DNA from: Apricaphanius iberus
Taxonomy: Eukaryota; Chordata; Actinopteri; Cyprinodontiformes; Aphaniidae
Assembly: GCA_028564705.1 (NCBI GenBank)
Contig: JAPXFQ010002840.1
Coordinates: 2,008,001-2,072,000 of the forward strand
Direction of reading: 5' to 3'
DNA: 64,000 nucleotides
Both the position numbers and the translations under genes were made by a program. This document shows positions 38,395 to 48,199 of this stretch, piece by piece. Position 1 is the first letter of the stretch, and every line of letters begins with the position of its first letter. The notes under the pieces were generated by a model. The model saw only the letters and a program-made list of their open reading frames with translations. It was not told the DNA's origin and did no database searches.

Positions 38395-39183
38395 GTATAG
38401 TTAATTTAGAAGTCCAATTATCCGTAAGTGTGTGTGTGTGTCTTCATTCTTTTCTTGTGGCACTTTCAACGCTCCATAACTCTGTAACTGTAACTGTAGG
38501 CTTGAAAATATTCGAAAAACACATAAAAGCGCAAATTAGAACTATTTTCACATAAAAGTCTGTTTCTTCGTATCAGTGTCACATTCTGAGCAAATAGTGC
38601 CATCTATTCATTTTATCGTGAAAGCTGGTCGTATATAGTGTTTGGACATATGTTCAATTCCGCGTTTATTTGTTTTACAAGCTGTGCGTAAAACCCTTCC
38701 TTTTTTCCTACGGTAAACCTGTCTAACTTGCATCAATAAATATATTGAAAAAAGTAGAATAGTTTTACTTTTTCTTCAGAAAAAATGTTAGTTTAGTGAA
38801 TACATTTTTAAAAAGTTGCGTAGGTTTCCTCTTTTACTCCAACTCCAAATGTCATTTTTTTACATTTGCGTAAAACTGCGGTCCGTCACTGTGTTAATGA
38901 GCCTTTGAACCAGTAGAAAATTCACGTCAGCGTTCTGATAGACGGACAGTGGACCTTAAAATTCCTTCTGCGAATGCGGAGGAGCGTTCAGGTAAAGGTG
39001 GCAGAGGGAAAAGACGAAGGCGCATGGAGGGGAAATGAAATTTTGTCTCACAGATGCAAATGATCCTCATCCAAATGAGGAAAGACAAAGGTAAGCTGTA
39101 AACAAATGAGAAAACAACAATGTGAGTGGATTGGAGTCATACTGTACCTCCTCCGTGTCGTCGTCCTTCAGCTCTCCTGTCAT
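24471..39183 (-). CDS. cav1: Caveolin-1, complete three-exon coding region
   Basis: Caveolin-1 is the structural coat protein of caveolae. It inserts as a hairpin into the inner leaflet of the plasma membrane, oligomerises and binds cholesterol. The CDS joins 39148-39183, 37475-37639 and 24471-24812 on the minus strand and encodes 180 residues (human CAV1 has 178). The signature FEDIIAEP lies at residues 70-77, the scaffolding segment at 84-103 (starting DGVWKASF) and the hydrophobic hairpin at about 104-133. Pro134 and cysteines 135, 145 and 158 match human Pro132 and palmitoylated Cys133, Cys143 and Cys156. Met33 in exon 2 aligns with the internal start of the mammalian beta isoform. All introns are GT-AG and phase 0. 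The aligned position of human Tyr14 is not tyrosine (LHSF against LYTVP). An extra cysteine lies in the scaffolding segment (KYWCYR). cav2 lies upstream on the same strand. Family and function are established knowledge; this assignment is near certain. Confidence 0.97.
24960..25090 (-). mobile_element. tRNA-derived SINE fragment
   Basis: The plus-strand text has an A-box-like 'ctctggggtagagtaaatgg', a B-box-like 'ggttgtagatttaattcc', and 'tgtgcaaggcatttagcccc', which resembles the tRNA-related head of a fish SINE. Orientation relative to the tail is uncertain. It lies in cav1 intron 2. Confidence 0.45.
25164..25557. mobile_element. hAT-type MITE with exact 8-bp TSD
   Basis: A 394-bp element whose ends are inverted (TAGGGTGG at the left; TAGGTCTGTCATAAAA inverted at the right). 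It is flanked by GTTCAATC at 25156-25163 and 25558-25565. It shares long internal blocks ('gattctcaaga', 'ttagaatcaattat', 'cagttcgata') with 47777-48151. There is no ORF. Confidence 0.85.
25560..26456 (+). repeat. Dispersed repeat with degraded ORFs, family not identified
   Basis: Two plus-strand frames (25883-26107 and 26275-26460) look protein-like. The second is acidic ([16 protein letters not shown], then [14 protein letters not shown]) and could be the N-terminal part of a pogo- or piggyBac-type transposase. It ends at 'gcgacttatagacaag', where an (ATAG)n array begins. The family cannot be named with confidence. Confidence 0.35.
26457..26538. repeat. (ATAG)n microsatellite
   Basis: About 20 perfect ATAG units directly after the end of an open frame. 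Confidence 0.95.
26539..31017. other. cav1 intron 2 interior, no element recognised
   Basis: Low-complexity AT-rich intron DNA. The segments near 27060-27200 and 29150-29280 are near repeats of each other ('aggaagataattcatgctgc' and 'cagtcaccaaggaagaattt' occur in both). A plus-strand frame at 27577-27948 has no recognisable homology. Confidence 0.4.
31018..31045. repeat. (TG)n plus G-run
   Basis: A short TG repeat followed by a run of about 10 G. Confidence 0.9.
31181..31551. mobile_element. MITE with inverted ends and 5-bp TSD
   Basis: The ends are imperfect inverted repeats centred on CATGCAGCCAATA at the left and TATGCAGCCAATA inverted at the right. They are flanked by CATTG on both sides (31176-31180 and 31552-31556). 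It is 371 bp with no ORF. The superfamily is not assigned. Confidence 0.65.
31700..32160 (-). mobile_element. Decayed Tc1/mariner-like remnant
   Basis: 'agattttataaagtagacca' followed by 'gtgacgtgaaaggataatg', and later 'aaagcataatgctgccactg', correspond to an antisense Tc1-type end and transposase portion. It is heavily mutated. Confidence 0.45.
32161..33048. other. cav1 intron 2, nothing recognised
   Basis: No supported coding region, RNA gene or repeat boundary was seen. Confidence 0.35.
33049..33101. repeat. (TA)n microsatellite
   Basis: About 53 bases of perfect TA repeat. Confidence 0.95.
33102..35082. other. cav1 intron 2, nothing recognised
   Basis: There are purine-rich stretches near 34080-34170 but no supported gene or element. 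Confidence 0.35.
35083..36094. repeat. Composite of MITE-like dispersed repeats
   Basis: It starts with 'aaaggcccaatgtgtaattt', a common fish MITE end, and passes 'accaacttgttgtttgccag' and 'gataaacatcagaaagaaga' near 35595-35640. At 35690-36094 it carries 'aacttggaaactccgacttc' and the inverse 'gacttccaagttaattagaa', which look like subterminal inverted repeats. Exact ends and number of elements are unresolved. Confidence 0.45.
36880..37330. promoter_or_regulatory. CpG-dense patch beside cav1 exon 2
   Basis: About two dozen CpG dinucleotides in roughly 450 bases (for example 'gggcgggggcgcactc', 'caggcgcgtcagg', 'agcgcgccgctcc'), in contrast to the AT-rich intron around it. It could be a regulatory element or an unannotated promoter; function is inference. 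Confidence 0.4.
37475..37639 (-). CDS. cav1: cav1 exon 2
   Basis: The exon is exactly 165 nt (55 codons), the same size as human CAV1 exon 2. It is bounded by a CACAG acceptor (37640 onward) and a GTGAG donor (37470-37474). It encodes the conserved block [11 protein letters not shown], then [21 protein letters not shown] near its end. The cytosolic N-terminal region carries the beta-isoform methionine (residue 33). Confidence 0.97.
37640..39147 (-). other. cav1: cav1 intron 1 (1.5 kb)
   Basis: A phase-0 intron with GTACAG donor and CACAG acceptor. It contains (CA)n and (AAT)n arrays at 38.29-38.39 kb. Nothing else was recognised. Confidence 0.85.
38294..38393. repeat. (CA)n and (AAT)n arrays
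   Basis: Two short CA runs (38294-38331) are followed by about 20 AAT units (38331-38393), in cav1 intron 1. Confidence 0.95.
39148..39183 (-). CDS. cav1: cav1 exon 1 (coding part)
   Basis: The exon holds ATG plus 11 codons ([12 protein letters not shown]) and ends at a GTACAG donor (39142-39147). Its length is 36 nt, phase 0, against 30 nt in human CAV1. The acidic run DDDTEE occupies the place of the short human exon-1 N-terminus. The start was chosen because it is the only ATG in frame with exon 2 that is followed by a donor here. No TATA box was evident upstream. Confidence 0.85.
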
Positions 39184-40019
39184 TCTGCTCCGAACAGATC
39201 CTCGTGTTCAAACAGAACGTGACAGTATAGGAAGTGGAGATGGAGGCGTGGAGGCAAACTGGACGGACTGGGGTTCCTCTCTGGGAAGTTCGTTGGGAAG
39301 TAAACTCCTGCCCTCAGCTTTGACTGGGACTGAAATGTAATGCCAGGGCGCCGAGGGAACCCTTTGCTTTTTCTTTTTTTCCCCTTCCTGGATCGGAGTG
39401 GTGCGCTTCCCCGCTTTCCTACAGCCACCTGCAGCCCACTCTGCTGCAGACAGAAGCGCTTATTTGAGGATCAAAAAAGGGTGCAGTTTAATAACCTGCT
39501 AAAAGAAATGTGGGCGTTTGCTGAAAATAGTAAGGTGTTGAAAACTGCTGCAATGAGAGAGACAGACAGAAAAAATAAATCTAAAAAACAGAAGATAGTA
39601 TATTTGTCTGTGAAAGACATGCAAAAACGTTTGCACTGTAATACAAAACAAACAAACATACAAAAAACAGACACACACCCATGTAGGTCAATAACACTCG
39701 GTTTCAGTGGCCACATTTCCCCTGAATGGGATTCAAGCTTCTCAGCTGCAATCATGGAGCTGCTGCTGCTCTGGTCTGGTAACATTCTTATCTCAGCGCA
39801 GAGTCGATGGAGCCGGCATTAACCAGAAGACACCCATTAATGAAAAAGAAGTTGATAGTTTGCATATATCTTTTGGAAAACAACCTTGGTTTCTGCTTCA
39901 TTTAAGTAAAAGTGACTGTAACACTAAAAAGGCAGTTGCTACTAAAATACTTTTAAAATGATGTTTTATGGTATTTGCTTGGGGTTAGACAGAGCACTAT
40001 AAAAAGTCGTTCTATGGAG

Positions 40020-40985
40020 GCCACAGTGTAAGGCAACATAACTTTTTTTGTATAGCACTTTCAAAAACAAGGCAATTCAAGGTGAAATAAATATACCAAT
40101 AAACGTATAAAACATTAGAGACATGCCACATTAAAATATATGAAATTCCAGCTATTAATAGTAGGAGGGTCTTTGTTGATATCTTTGTGCGCATGCGCAA
40201 GTGGTTGGGTAGCAGAAAACAAAAAGATTGAAGGGGGCTATAGACACACAACGACCACTTCCAAGACAGTTATATGATATAGAACCTCTTTAATGTCTGA
40301 AGACAGGGAGAGCTTTAGAGAGAAACTTAAAATCTTTGTTGACAGCGAAATAGAAATTATTTAAAGCCCCATTCAGATATGTAAAAGATGTTAGTTTGAT
40401 TCGCCAGTGTCCTGGCCTCAAATCTGCTGGGGAGACATTTATTCCTATTCCTAAAGCTGATGCTTCATTCATAAAAAAGTCAATCTCTTTTGTCTTTTGA
40501 AAAAAAAAAAATTATCAGGCCCCAACGGGCCATACAGTTGACCACAAAGCAGGAGTAAATCATCTGCTCCACTAAATCCTCCTCCAAGCGTGCAAAACAA
40601 TCAAATTACAGGTAAAATATGCCGTTTCCTGCCACGCACTACCGTGACGCGTTGCGAGAAAACATAAATACTGATGTCATAAAAGATCCTCCTATATCTT
40701 ACTTAAAGGCAACTCTAAACAGATGGGGAACTCTGTTTCAGCAGCTTTGCAGTGGTCTGGAAGTTTGTTCCAGATAAGAGGAGCATAGAAACTGAAAGCT
40801 GCGTCTCCAAATTTGGTTCTAATTCTAGGAATGATTAGTAGACTAGAGTTTGACGACTCAAATGGTCTGGGGAATTGATATAGTATGTTATTGTCTTAAT
40901 CTGCACCTGGCACCTGGTTAGATGGACTGGAAGTTCATCTGCAGTAATATTGAATTTGCTCCAGTGTCTTTGGTGAAGAAAGAGC
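40020..40985 (-). mobile_element. L2-like LINE remnants, antisense
   Basis: 'ttttttgtatagcactttca' at about 40045 is an antisense L2-type tail. At 40720-40900 'tggaagtttgttccagataa' and 'agctgcgtctccaaatttgg' correspond to the antisense C-terminal ORF region. Heavily degraded. Confidence 0.55.
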
Positions 40986-41009
40986 TGTGTTTTTAAAAAG
41001 AGCTCCGGA

Positions 41010-41240
41010 TTAACTGCCCAATTACACTTTGACTGAAACCACTAGGTTCCATATACAACCAGCTGAAATGAGCTTCTTCTATATGGTGGCTGGGCTCATC
41101 GTCAGAGATAAGATCAAGAGCTCAATCGTCCAGGAGAAGTTAGGAATCAAGCCGCTGCTCCTTCACATTGATAGGTGGACAGGGCATCTGATGAAGATTC
41201 CTCTTGCAGAGTTTTGTTACGTAGAGGGATGTAATAGTTA
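41010..41240 (+). mobile_element. RTE-type LINE C-terminal fragment
   Basis: The plus-strand frame reads TETTRFHIQPAEMSFFYMVA, then GLIVRDKIKSSIVQEKLGIK and PLLLHIDRWTGHLMKIP. The pattern matches the conserved ERxRxRIQAAEMxFLRRVAG...VIREELGVEPLLLHIE...GHLxRMP region of fish RTE-type LINEs. It is a short remnant. Confidence 0.7.
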
Positions 41241-42185
41241 GAGATTGAAATAGTTAGCATGTTAAAATCTTAAATATTGTAACTTCAGCACAAACAGATA
41301 AGCATATAAACCTTGAGCAGTATTGTTACACATGCAAAAATAAAAAGTAATAGGGTTCAATTATGATTTATTTCCCATTGGGGTTGATGCAGTAGTTTTG
41401 AATTATTTTTATGACAAGATTTAGTACACACTAAACAACATGCCCATCCAATTGGGTCTGTAGAATCAGTCCCATATGGTATGATGTCTTCTCCCTTCTG
41501 CTCTATATTTCAAACGAAAGTAGTAGTGTGTGAAACACACACCTTCTTAAGTTTGTAGATGATGCAGTGTAATAAGTTATTAGTCTGCCAAGGGATTGGA
41601 CAGTAGTTGATTGACTTTTGGCAATACCCCCAATTGTTAGCTCCAACTGTAGTTACAAGCAAACCTGTTGAGAACATGTTCAAAGAACTTTGATGGACAA
41701 GAATTTGGCATTGACTGCAAGGTACAAGGAACTGCGAAGACTGCACTATTTTATAAAGAATTAAAGCTTTTCTCGACAAAACTCTTAATTAACAACTTAA
41801 ATATTTGGCTTGTGAACGAAATATTTAGTTTTAAAATGGGGCATTTATAAATGCATAAAACACAGATTCAAATATGACTTGGTAAATGAAAAAAAACATC
41901 TTCACACAGCTACCCCATTGCCTACAGCAAAAATATCTTCTATTGCAAGTACTGCCAGTAGGGTAAGTGGCATACAGTAATTGTCCATGTTAGACACTTG
42001 GCACAGACAAACCCTGAGTAGGCTAAGGGAAGGAAAAGGTACGGTTACATTGGCAGAGGCTGTACATGATCTCAGCTGATCATGAGTCCACAATTGTTAA
42101 CAGCTATCAGACCTGAAAAAGCAGATTAGCGTACCGTCTGTGATGCTGTTGCCATGTGTAAAATCCAAAACTTTATTTTACTGTT
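41241..42185. other. Intergenic, nothing recognised
   Basis: Short frames only; no supported element. Confidence 0.35.
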
Positions 42186-42189
42186 AAAG

Positions 42190-42430
42190 TGGACTGATGA
42201 GTGATGAGCTTCCTGTCATCAGAAATATTGACTCTCTTCCTTCATTTAAAGCACAGATCAAAATACATCTGTTCAAACTGGCTTATTCACTGTAGACACT
42301 GATTTTGATTGTTGTAGTAAATACTTAACTGCTCTTTGATAATTATTTTGTATATTGGTGCTATTTAATTATTTTCCTGCTTTATTCTTCACTGTAAGGT
42401 GACCTTGAATTCAGAAAGACACCTTCAGCT
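42190..42430 (+). mobile_element. LINE ORF tail remnant
   Basis: The plus strand reads NIDSLPSFKAQIKIHLFKLA followed by a stop, the characteristic end of an L2-type RT ORF. Upstream RT is absent. Confidence 0.6.
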
Positions 42431-44039
42431 CAGCAAAGGCCGTTTAACCTGTCATCAACTGAAATAAGATTTGCTGAAGCGGAGAAACATCCCAACAATG
42501 CAGGACAGACTGTCTTGAGAAACGTGGTTGAAAAACAGAACAATTATATTTCTAACTAATTATAAATGAGAATGCACTGTTTTGCACGCTTTGGTTTTGG
42601 CTCTCTTGGCGCTCCCTTGGTCAGCTGATGCTTATTCCCGTGGCGCAGAGGGCTGCAATTTACGGCAATAATCCCATGGGAAGCCTTTAGATCATTGTAA
42701 GAAAAGTATGGATTACGTAATGTTATCCAAAGCTTCAGATGTAGTGGTGTAAGGCACACCATGATTGGGATCTAAAGCAGTTGTAATGTTCTCTGGGTTG
42801 CCGAATTATGACTAAGTGACTGGAAATGAAAGCTGTCAGAAAAACAAAACTGGCCTGACTGCACTCCGTACGTTTACATGCAAATCTAAATGAAGCTTTT
42901 GGTAATATCTGAGTAATGGGAATATAAGAATGGGAGCCATTTTCGCAGTTTATGTGACATTCAGAAAATCCAGTATGAATGAAGTGTGTTTGACTCTTTC
43001 GTGTTGGCCTTCTCCTGGTTGGGGACCGTGAAGCAGACAGAGTAAAAGCAAGATATGCACAATGACTGAAGAAAGGCATGACAACAACGCTGCAGCACAG
43101 TACATTTCATAAGTACTGCATTGTTTGATTGTATCACACACGCTGTTGCTGTCTCTTCTGTTGTGAATCCGTGTTGCTATTCCCACCTCGACGCTGTCAT
43201 CAGGGGGAGTTAGCAGGTTGAGTATTGCTGAAATAAGCCGGGATAAAGTTTATGCTTCCTACCCAAATTATCTGGGTGTGTTTGCTCGATTTAAAGTTGA
43301 CCAGTTCGTTTTGACTTCAGCCTGACTAAGGTGTATACATGCATTTCAAAAGTCCAAATTTAGCTGGACTAAGGCTATATTTTTTTCTGAATGCAAACAC
43401 ACTGAATGAGTAAAAAGTAACATTTGCTGCAGAGGAGATTAATGTGCTGGACTGGTTTTCAGGAGTTGGGAAAGGAACTTTTAATGCTGATTTCAGACTA
43501 GACCTAGTGATAGAAAACAAGGCTAGAGCCAAAAAACAACAAACAAGAGTGCTAAGAAAGATGCAGCAAGGATATAAACGAGGGAATCAGTTTGACAAGG
43601 AAGACATCCTCAGTCACACCATACTCATTAAGACCAGAGTTTAAAAGTGGGGTAAGGTGCTCAACAAGCTGTATTTTGAAAAAATAAAAAATAAAGTCCA
43701 ACCCACTTTCTTATGGCTCCCCACTAAGCCTTGCCTCTAAAATACAAGAATGTGCATGCTCTTTCCTGAGGGTTCATGCAAGGTGCTAAACAGCTTTGGT
43801 GGGCTAACAGTTCCATGGCTCATTCCATGGTAATAAAAAAAATGTACATTATTATCAAGATAAACACTGAATTTAATTGTTTTAAGTTAGATTTATCTGT
43901 ACATTACTTTAAAAGCTATAATTTTGATGTTATTTTGATATAAGTTCAAAGTAACCTTGGGCTAGTACAGCTGATTTCAGTTATACTGATGCCAAGCTAG
44001 CAGCCAACTATCAAAAGTAAGCTACAGACTGCTACACCA
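42431..44039. other. Intergenic, with MITE-like ends
   Basis: 'gtacgtttacatgcaaatct' (about 42868) and 'gtatacatgcatttcaaaag' (about 43332) could be the ends of a decayed MITE, but the inverted repeat is imperfect and no TSD was found. Confidence 0.3.
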
Positions 44040-44530
44040 TTTTTTGTATATTTAGAGCTTCCATGACAAGGGTCTTCCTGGCTCTGATTTTGAATATACT
44101 TGGGATCAATCTTCTTGAATTCATCATCTGTATTGATGATCTTGAACTGATCAGCTGCAGATGTCTTACTGACTTTTTACATAGACATGTGAGGACACTG
44201 TACCTTGGCTGAGTCCATTACTTCACCTGTGTAGATATTAAATAGAAGAGTCACCAGCATGTAGCCCTGGAGGACCCACATGTGATTTCTGTCTGTTCTT
44301 AAAAAATTGCCTATTGACACAAATCATTTCCTGTTCTTGAGGTAAGACTCAAACCAACCCATTACTGTACCAGAGAGTACAACCCAGTTTTCCATTCGTT
44401 TCAATAGCATATCAACGGTGTCAAATGCTTCACTGAAGTCCAAGAAAACCAGCACTGTGATTCTACCACAGTCTGTCTTTTTGCAACTTTACGAGGGCAG
44501 TCTCAGTGACGTGGTGATCTTTTTTAACCA
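44040..44530 (-). mobile_element. L2-like LINE RT fragment, antisense
   Basis: The minus strand at about 44380-44450 reads VFLDFSEAFDTVD, then an NWVV...MGWFESYL block and a degraded GPLLFNIYT-like motif (LVTLLFNIYT). These are the RT blocks preceding the catalytic YADD. Stops interrupt it. Confidence 0.7.
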
Positions 44531-45689
44531 GAATAATTTAACTGTTATATCCATCCCCAAGTTGTATTACAACTCAACCCAGTACTAGGCTAAGTTGTTA
44601 CAACATATCTCTTAGTATTTGACATTAATTGAACCAATCTGTGATGGTGTAGTACATTACTTTTATAGCATTTGAATATGGGTACCACATTTTAAAATTG
44701 GAGCTCTTTAGCACAAAATACATTCTCTCAAACAAAAAGTGTAACAACTGTCTCCCCTACTGTAAGTTATGTTGTAAGCTGTTTTAAAATCTTGCACCTT
44801 GTGTCCCTTTTCATTTTTTTGCAACCAGTCCTGCAAAGGTCTCATGACGGTAATGGAGATAATCCTCCAAGGGCCCCATTCAAGAAACTATATTATCTTT
44901 TCCATACTAAAGATACTCTTTGAGATACCTCTCCTTTTTGCATTATATGAATTGCTCATGAATTCTACTTTACTGCTTGGTATCAGATGCTGGCTGTATT
45001 GCAGGCTATGCTGCTGGAGAGCTTTGCATGCTGAGATACAAAACAAATAATTGTGAGCTGCAGAGAGGTGCACCATGTGGAATTCTCCTTGGGCATCTGT
45101 CCTCCAGAGCATCAAAGAAGGAGTTTTAAACTGATAATCTGTGGGAACTTTCTGTCGCAGCAGGTTTAGTTTACGACAGGACGTGTAAATGTCACTCAGA
45201 ACACTGACAAAACCGGTTCCAAATGAGCTGACGGTTCTTAGTTTCTATAGTAAACGGCTGTGTGATAACAAAACTATGTGATTAAAGGGTACTTTAGATC
45301 GGTAATGCTTTGATTAGATTGCAAACACATTATATTGAGTGATGTGTCTTTAGGTGCTCATTTTACCTGACACATGGTTAAAAATATTTAGCTTGTTCCT
45401 GCAAGAGAATCTTGGAATCCTAAACAGTCATACAAGAGAACAAAACATTTAGGAACATAGGCCTATAGTAGACATTTTAGACAAAAGAAGATAGCTTTTA
45501 GAAGTAATCATGACACCTTAAATATGTGGTCAATTTTAAATTTGACACTGTCAGGATTTGGGGTTACCTGGAATTTTTCTGTTGTGCATTTGGACCTCAA
45601 TTTACTGTTCCTTAGATTTAGTTGTTCTTTTCTGTAGATCACTTTCTTATTAGTTCTTTATTTCCTTCTCAATAGATTCCTCAAATTAC

Positions 45690-46440
45690 CCTGCTACTTC
45701 CATTGTTTGTGCTCAGTGCTCCTTTTGACACAGTCGACCTTAATATTCTTGTAGAAATACTTGAACATGTTGCAGGGATCAAGGGAACAACACTAGGCTG
45801 GTTTAAGTCATATCTGTCTAACAGATTCCAGTTTGTTGATGTTGACGATGAATCTCCTTCACACTCAAGCCTATCTCCAGCTGTCAACGGACGAGATGCG
45901 GGGTACACCCTGGACAGGTCGCCAGTTACTATATATATATATGCTCCCAATTGCTAAAATAATTAAACAGCATGGTACGAAGATGTATTTTTTGTTGCTA
46001 TTTTGATTGTTAACCTTTTTTTCTCAATGTTTTTCTCTCCATAGAAGCTCTGCCTGGTCTGGTATCCTGCTTAGCTATAGCGCCCTGCTGAATGGGAAGC
46101 ATCGATTCGGATGATGCTCCCTGTGACCGAACATCCTCCATGTTCTGTTGTCAACTTTCTATAATATATAAAGTACTCTTACATCAGTTCCTTTTATTCT
46201 TTTGGGCCTCTTCTCTCTCTTCTCAAACCCCCCGGATGGTTGTGGCAGATAACCACTTGTACTGAGCCAGGTTCTGCTGGAGTTCTCTTCCTGTCAAAGG
46301 GGAGTTTTTTCATCTCCACTGTTGCTGCATGCTTACTCAGTATGAGGGATTACTGAGGGATTGCTGTGGTTGGAGTCTGCATGTTCCAGGCACAACTTTA
46401 CGTCAAATGCGTCCTTTGTGTCTCCTGATTCGATGTTGTT
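45690..46440 (+). mobile_element. L2-like LINE fragment with 3' UTR
   Basis: The plus-strand frame from 45703 reads APFDTVDLNILVEILEHVAG, then LGWFKSYLSNRFQFV (RT blocks). It skips the rest of RT and resumes in 3' UTR sequence at about 46040, with 'ggttctgctggagttctctt' and 'catgcttactcagtatgag'. A 'ggggtacaccctggacaggt' segment at about 45900 may be a separate small insertion. Internally deleted. Confidence 0.75.
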
Positions 46441-47776
46441 CTACCTGCTGGTTCCTATCCAGTAGCCTACTGATTCAGTCATCTGTAAGTTTCAAACTTT
46501 ATGACTTTTTCATTAAAGACTAAATCTAATCTTTGCATCAGTATTCTGCCTGCTCCTCGGGTCCGACTGCACTTAATTATGACCGTTACAAGCAACACTG
46601 AGCTGTTGGAAGTGCTGGAAGAAGGCAAGAATCTCCCTATCATATACAAGAAATTACAAAAACTTGGACATGATTGTAGTGGAAATACTAAAAAGATGGA
46701 GTTTTTCAATTCAGATGTGATTGTGTATACATGCAGACCACAGATGGGAATGTGAATAATCTGCAAACAAAAGACCCTCGGGGATAGAATCATGAGTGGA
46801 TCTGTAGGGTTACAGTTGCTGTGGCGTCTGGAAATCCAATTGGTGAATGAAGGTCAACAATAAAAAAATGCAGATATTTTCTACATATAAGAGAGCCATA
46901 AACAGCACCTAATGAAGCTTGATACTTTTTCACGTGAGTAATAAGCATAAAGATCAAATTGCTTTTAACTGCAGTGAGCCATCTTCCCCACATCCACATG
47001 CTCAAATAAACAGAGCCATATGATTGGTAAATTTCCTATTTGTGTTAACAAGCAAATGAAAAGGTGTACCTAATAAAGTGACTAGAGTGTTTAATGTTAT
47101 TCAGTGCTGTACTGCAAGTACCAGTGTACAGACTCATCTAAATAAAACATCAAGAGATTATAAATATTAACGCAGCAGCAAATTAAGCCAGGTTTTAACT
47201 CCTCATAAACCTAAGTCCACATCATTAATGTCACAATGATGACATTAAATATATGTGGATATAGGACAGCATTGTGTTGTCATAGCATTTGGCATTAAGT
47301 GGTCACAGATTTTACCTGTCTCCTTTCAAAAAGCAGCAAGACTTTTTTTATGTGCACACCATTTGTAGATCATAAATATCGAAATAGAAATATCCTTTAT
47401 TTTCCCGTAGTGCGCGAATTCTGGTGTAACAACAACAAGCTGACAGTCAACTAAAACATATAAATTCATAAAAGAAAAATTATAAAAACCGAATCAGGAA
47501 AAATATACTGTACAGTAGGCGGAACATTACAACACTATGATGCTGTGCAGTTGCTAAAAATAGAAATAGCAAACTCAGATTCAAGAAATGTGCAACTAAG
47601 CAGGATATTTTAAAAATATTTACAAAACGTGCATGTCTGTTTTGTGCATTAAAAAAAGACACTCATTCAGATACATATGCGCACCGATGGCTATAGTCTT
47701 ACATCTCTTTGGAGGAATATTCTGTGGTAACTTTCTTTTATGCATTTAGGATTTAGGAAACAGTAAGGGTCAGAGG
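46441..47776. other. Intergenic, nothing recognised
   Basis: AT-rich; short frames without support. Confidence 0.35.
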
Positions 47777-48151
47777 CAGGGCTGGGTACCGATTAAAATT
47801 TCAAGTATCGATTTCATTCCGATTCTCAAGACTTAGAATCAATTATCACGATACAATTAGATTCAGTTCGATATAGATATGAGTCAGTGCTATTAAAAGT
47901 TTTTTTTTTGAGTTATTATAATTATATGCCTGTAATTTAATGAAGTAACGGTTTACTAGCAAAAACACTGTATTAACACTTTCAGAACTAGCCTTAAAAT
48001 GGCTGTCTGGATTTTTACTTCCAGTTTTAGCAGTTAAACTGAGTAAATTATGTTAAACTATTTAAAAAAAATGAACTTGTGAATTGATTCTAATCTTAGA
48101 ATTTTTATAAGAATAGATTATTATTATATTGTTTTTTTTAACACAGCCCTA
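47777..48151. mobile_element. hAT-type MITE, second copy of the 25.2-kb family
   Basis: The ends are inverted (CAGGGCTGGGTA at the left, TAGGGCTGTGTT inverted at the right). The interior matches the element at 25164-25557 in the same order. The target-site duplication is unclear here (AGAGG-like). A 19-base direct repeat (GGTCAGTGTGTGCATCAAA) follows at 48154-48199. Confidence 0.75.
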
Positions 48152-48199
48152 GAGGTCAGTGTGTGCATCAAAGGGTCAAAGGTCAGTGTGTGCATCAAA

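Noticed and set aside
42620..42665. Possible tRNA ('cgtggcgcagagggc')
   Set aside because: No complete cloverleaf with A and B boxes at the right spacing could be found.
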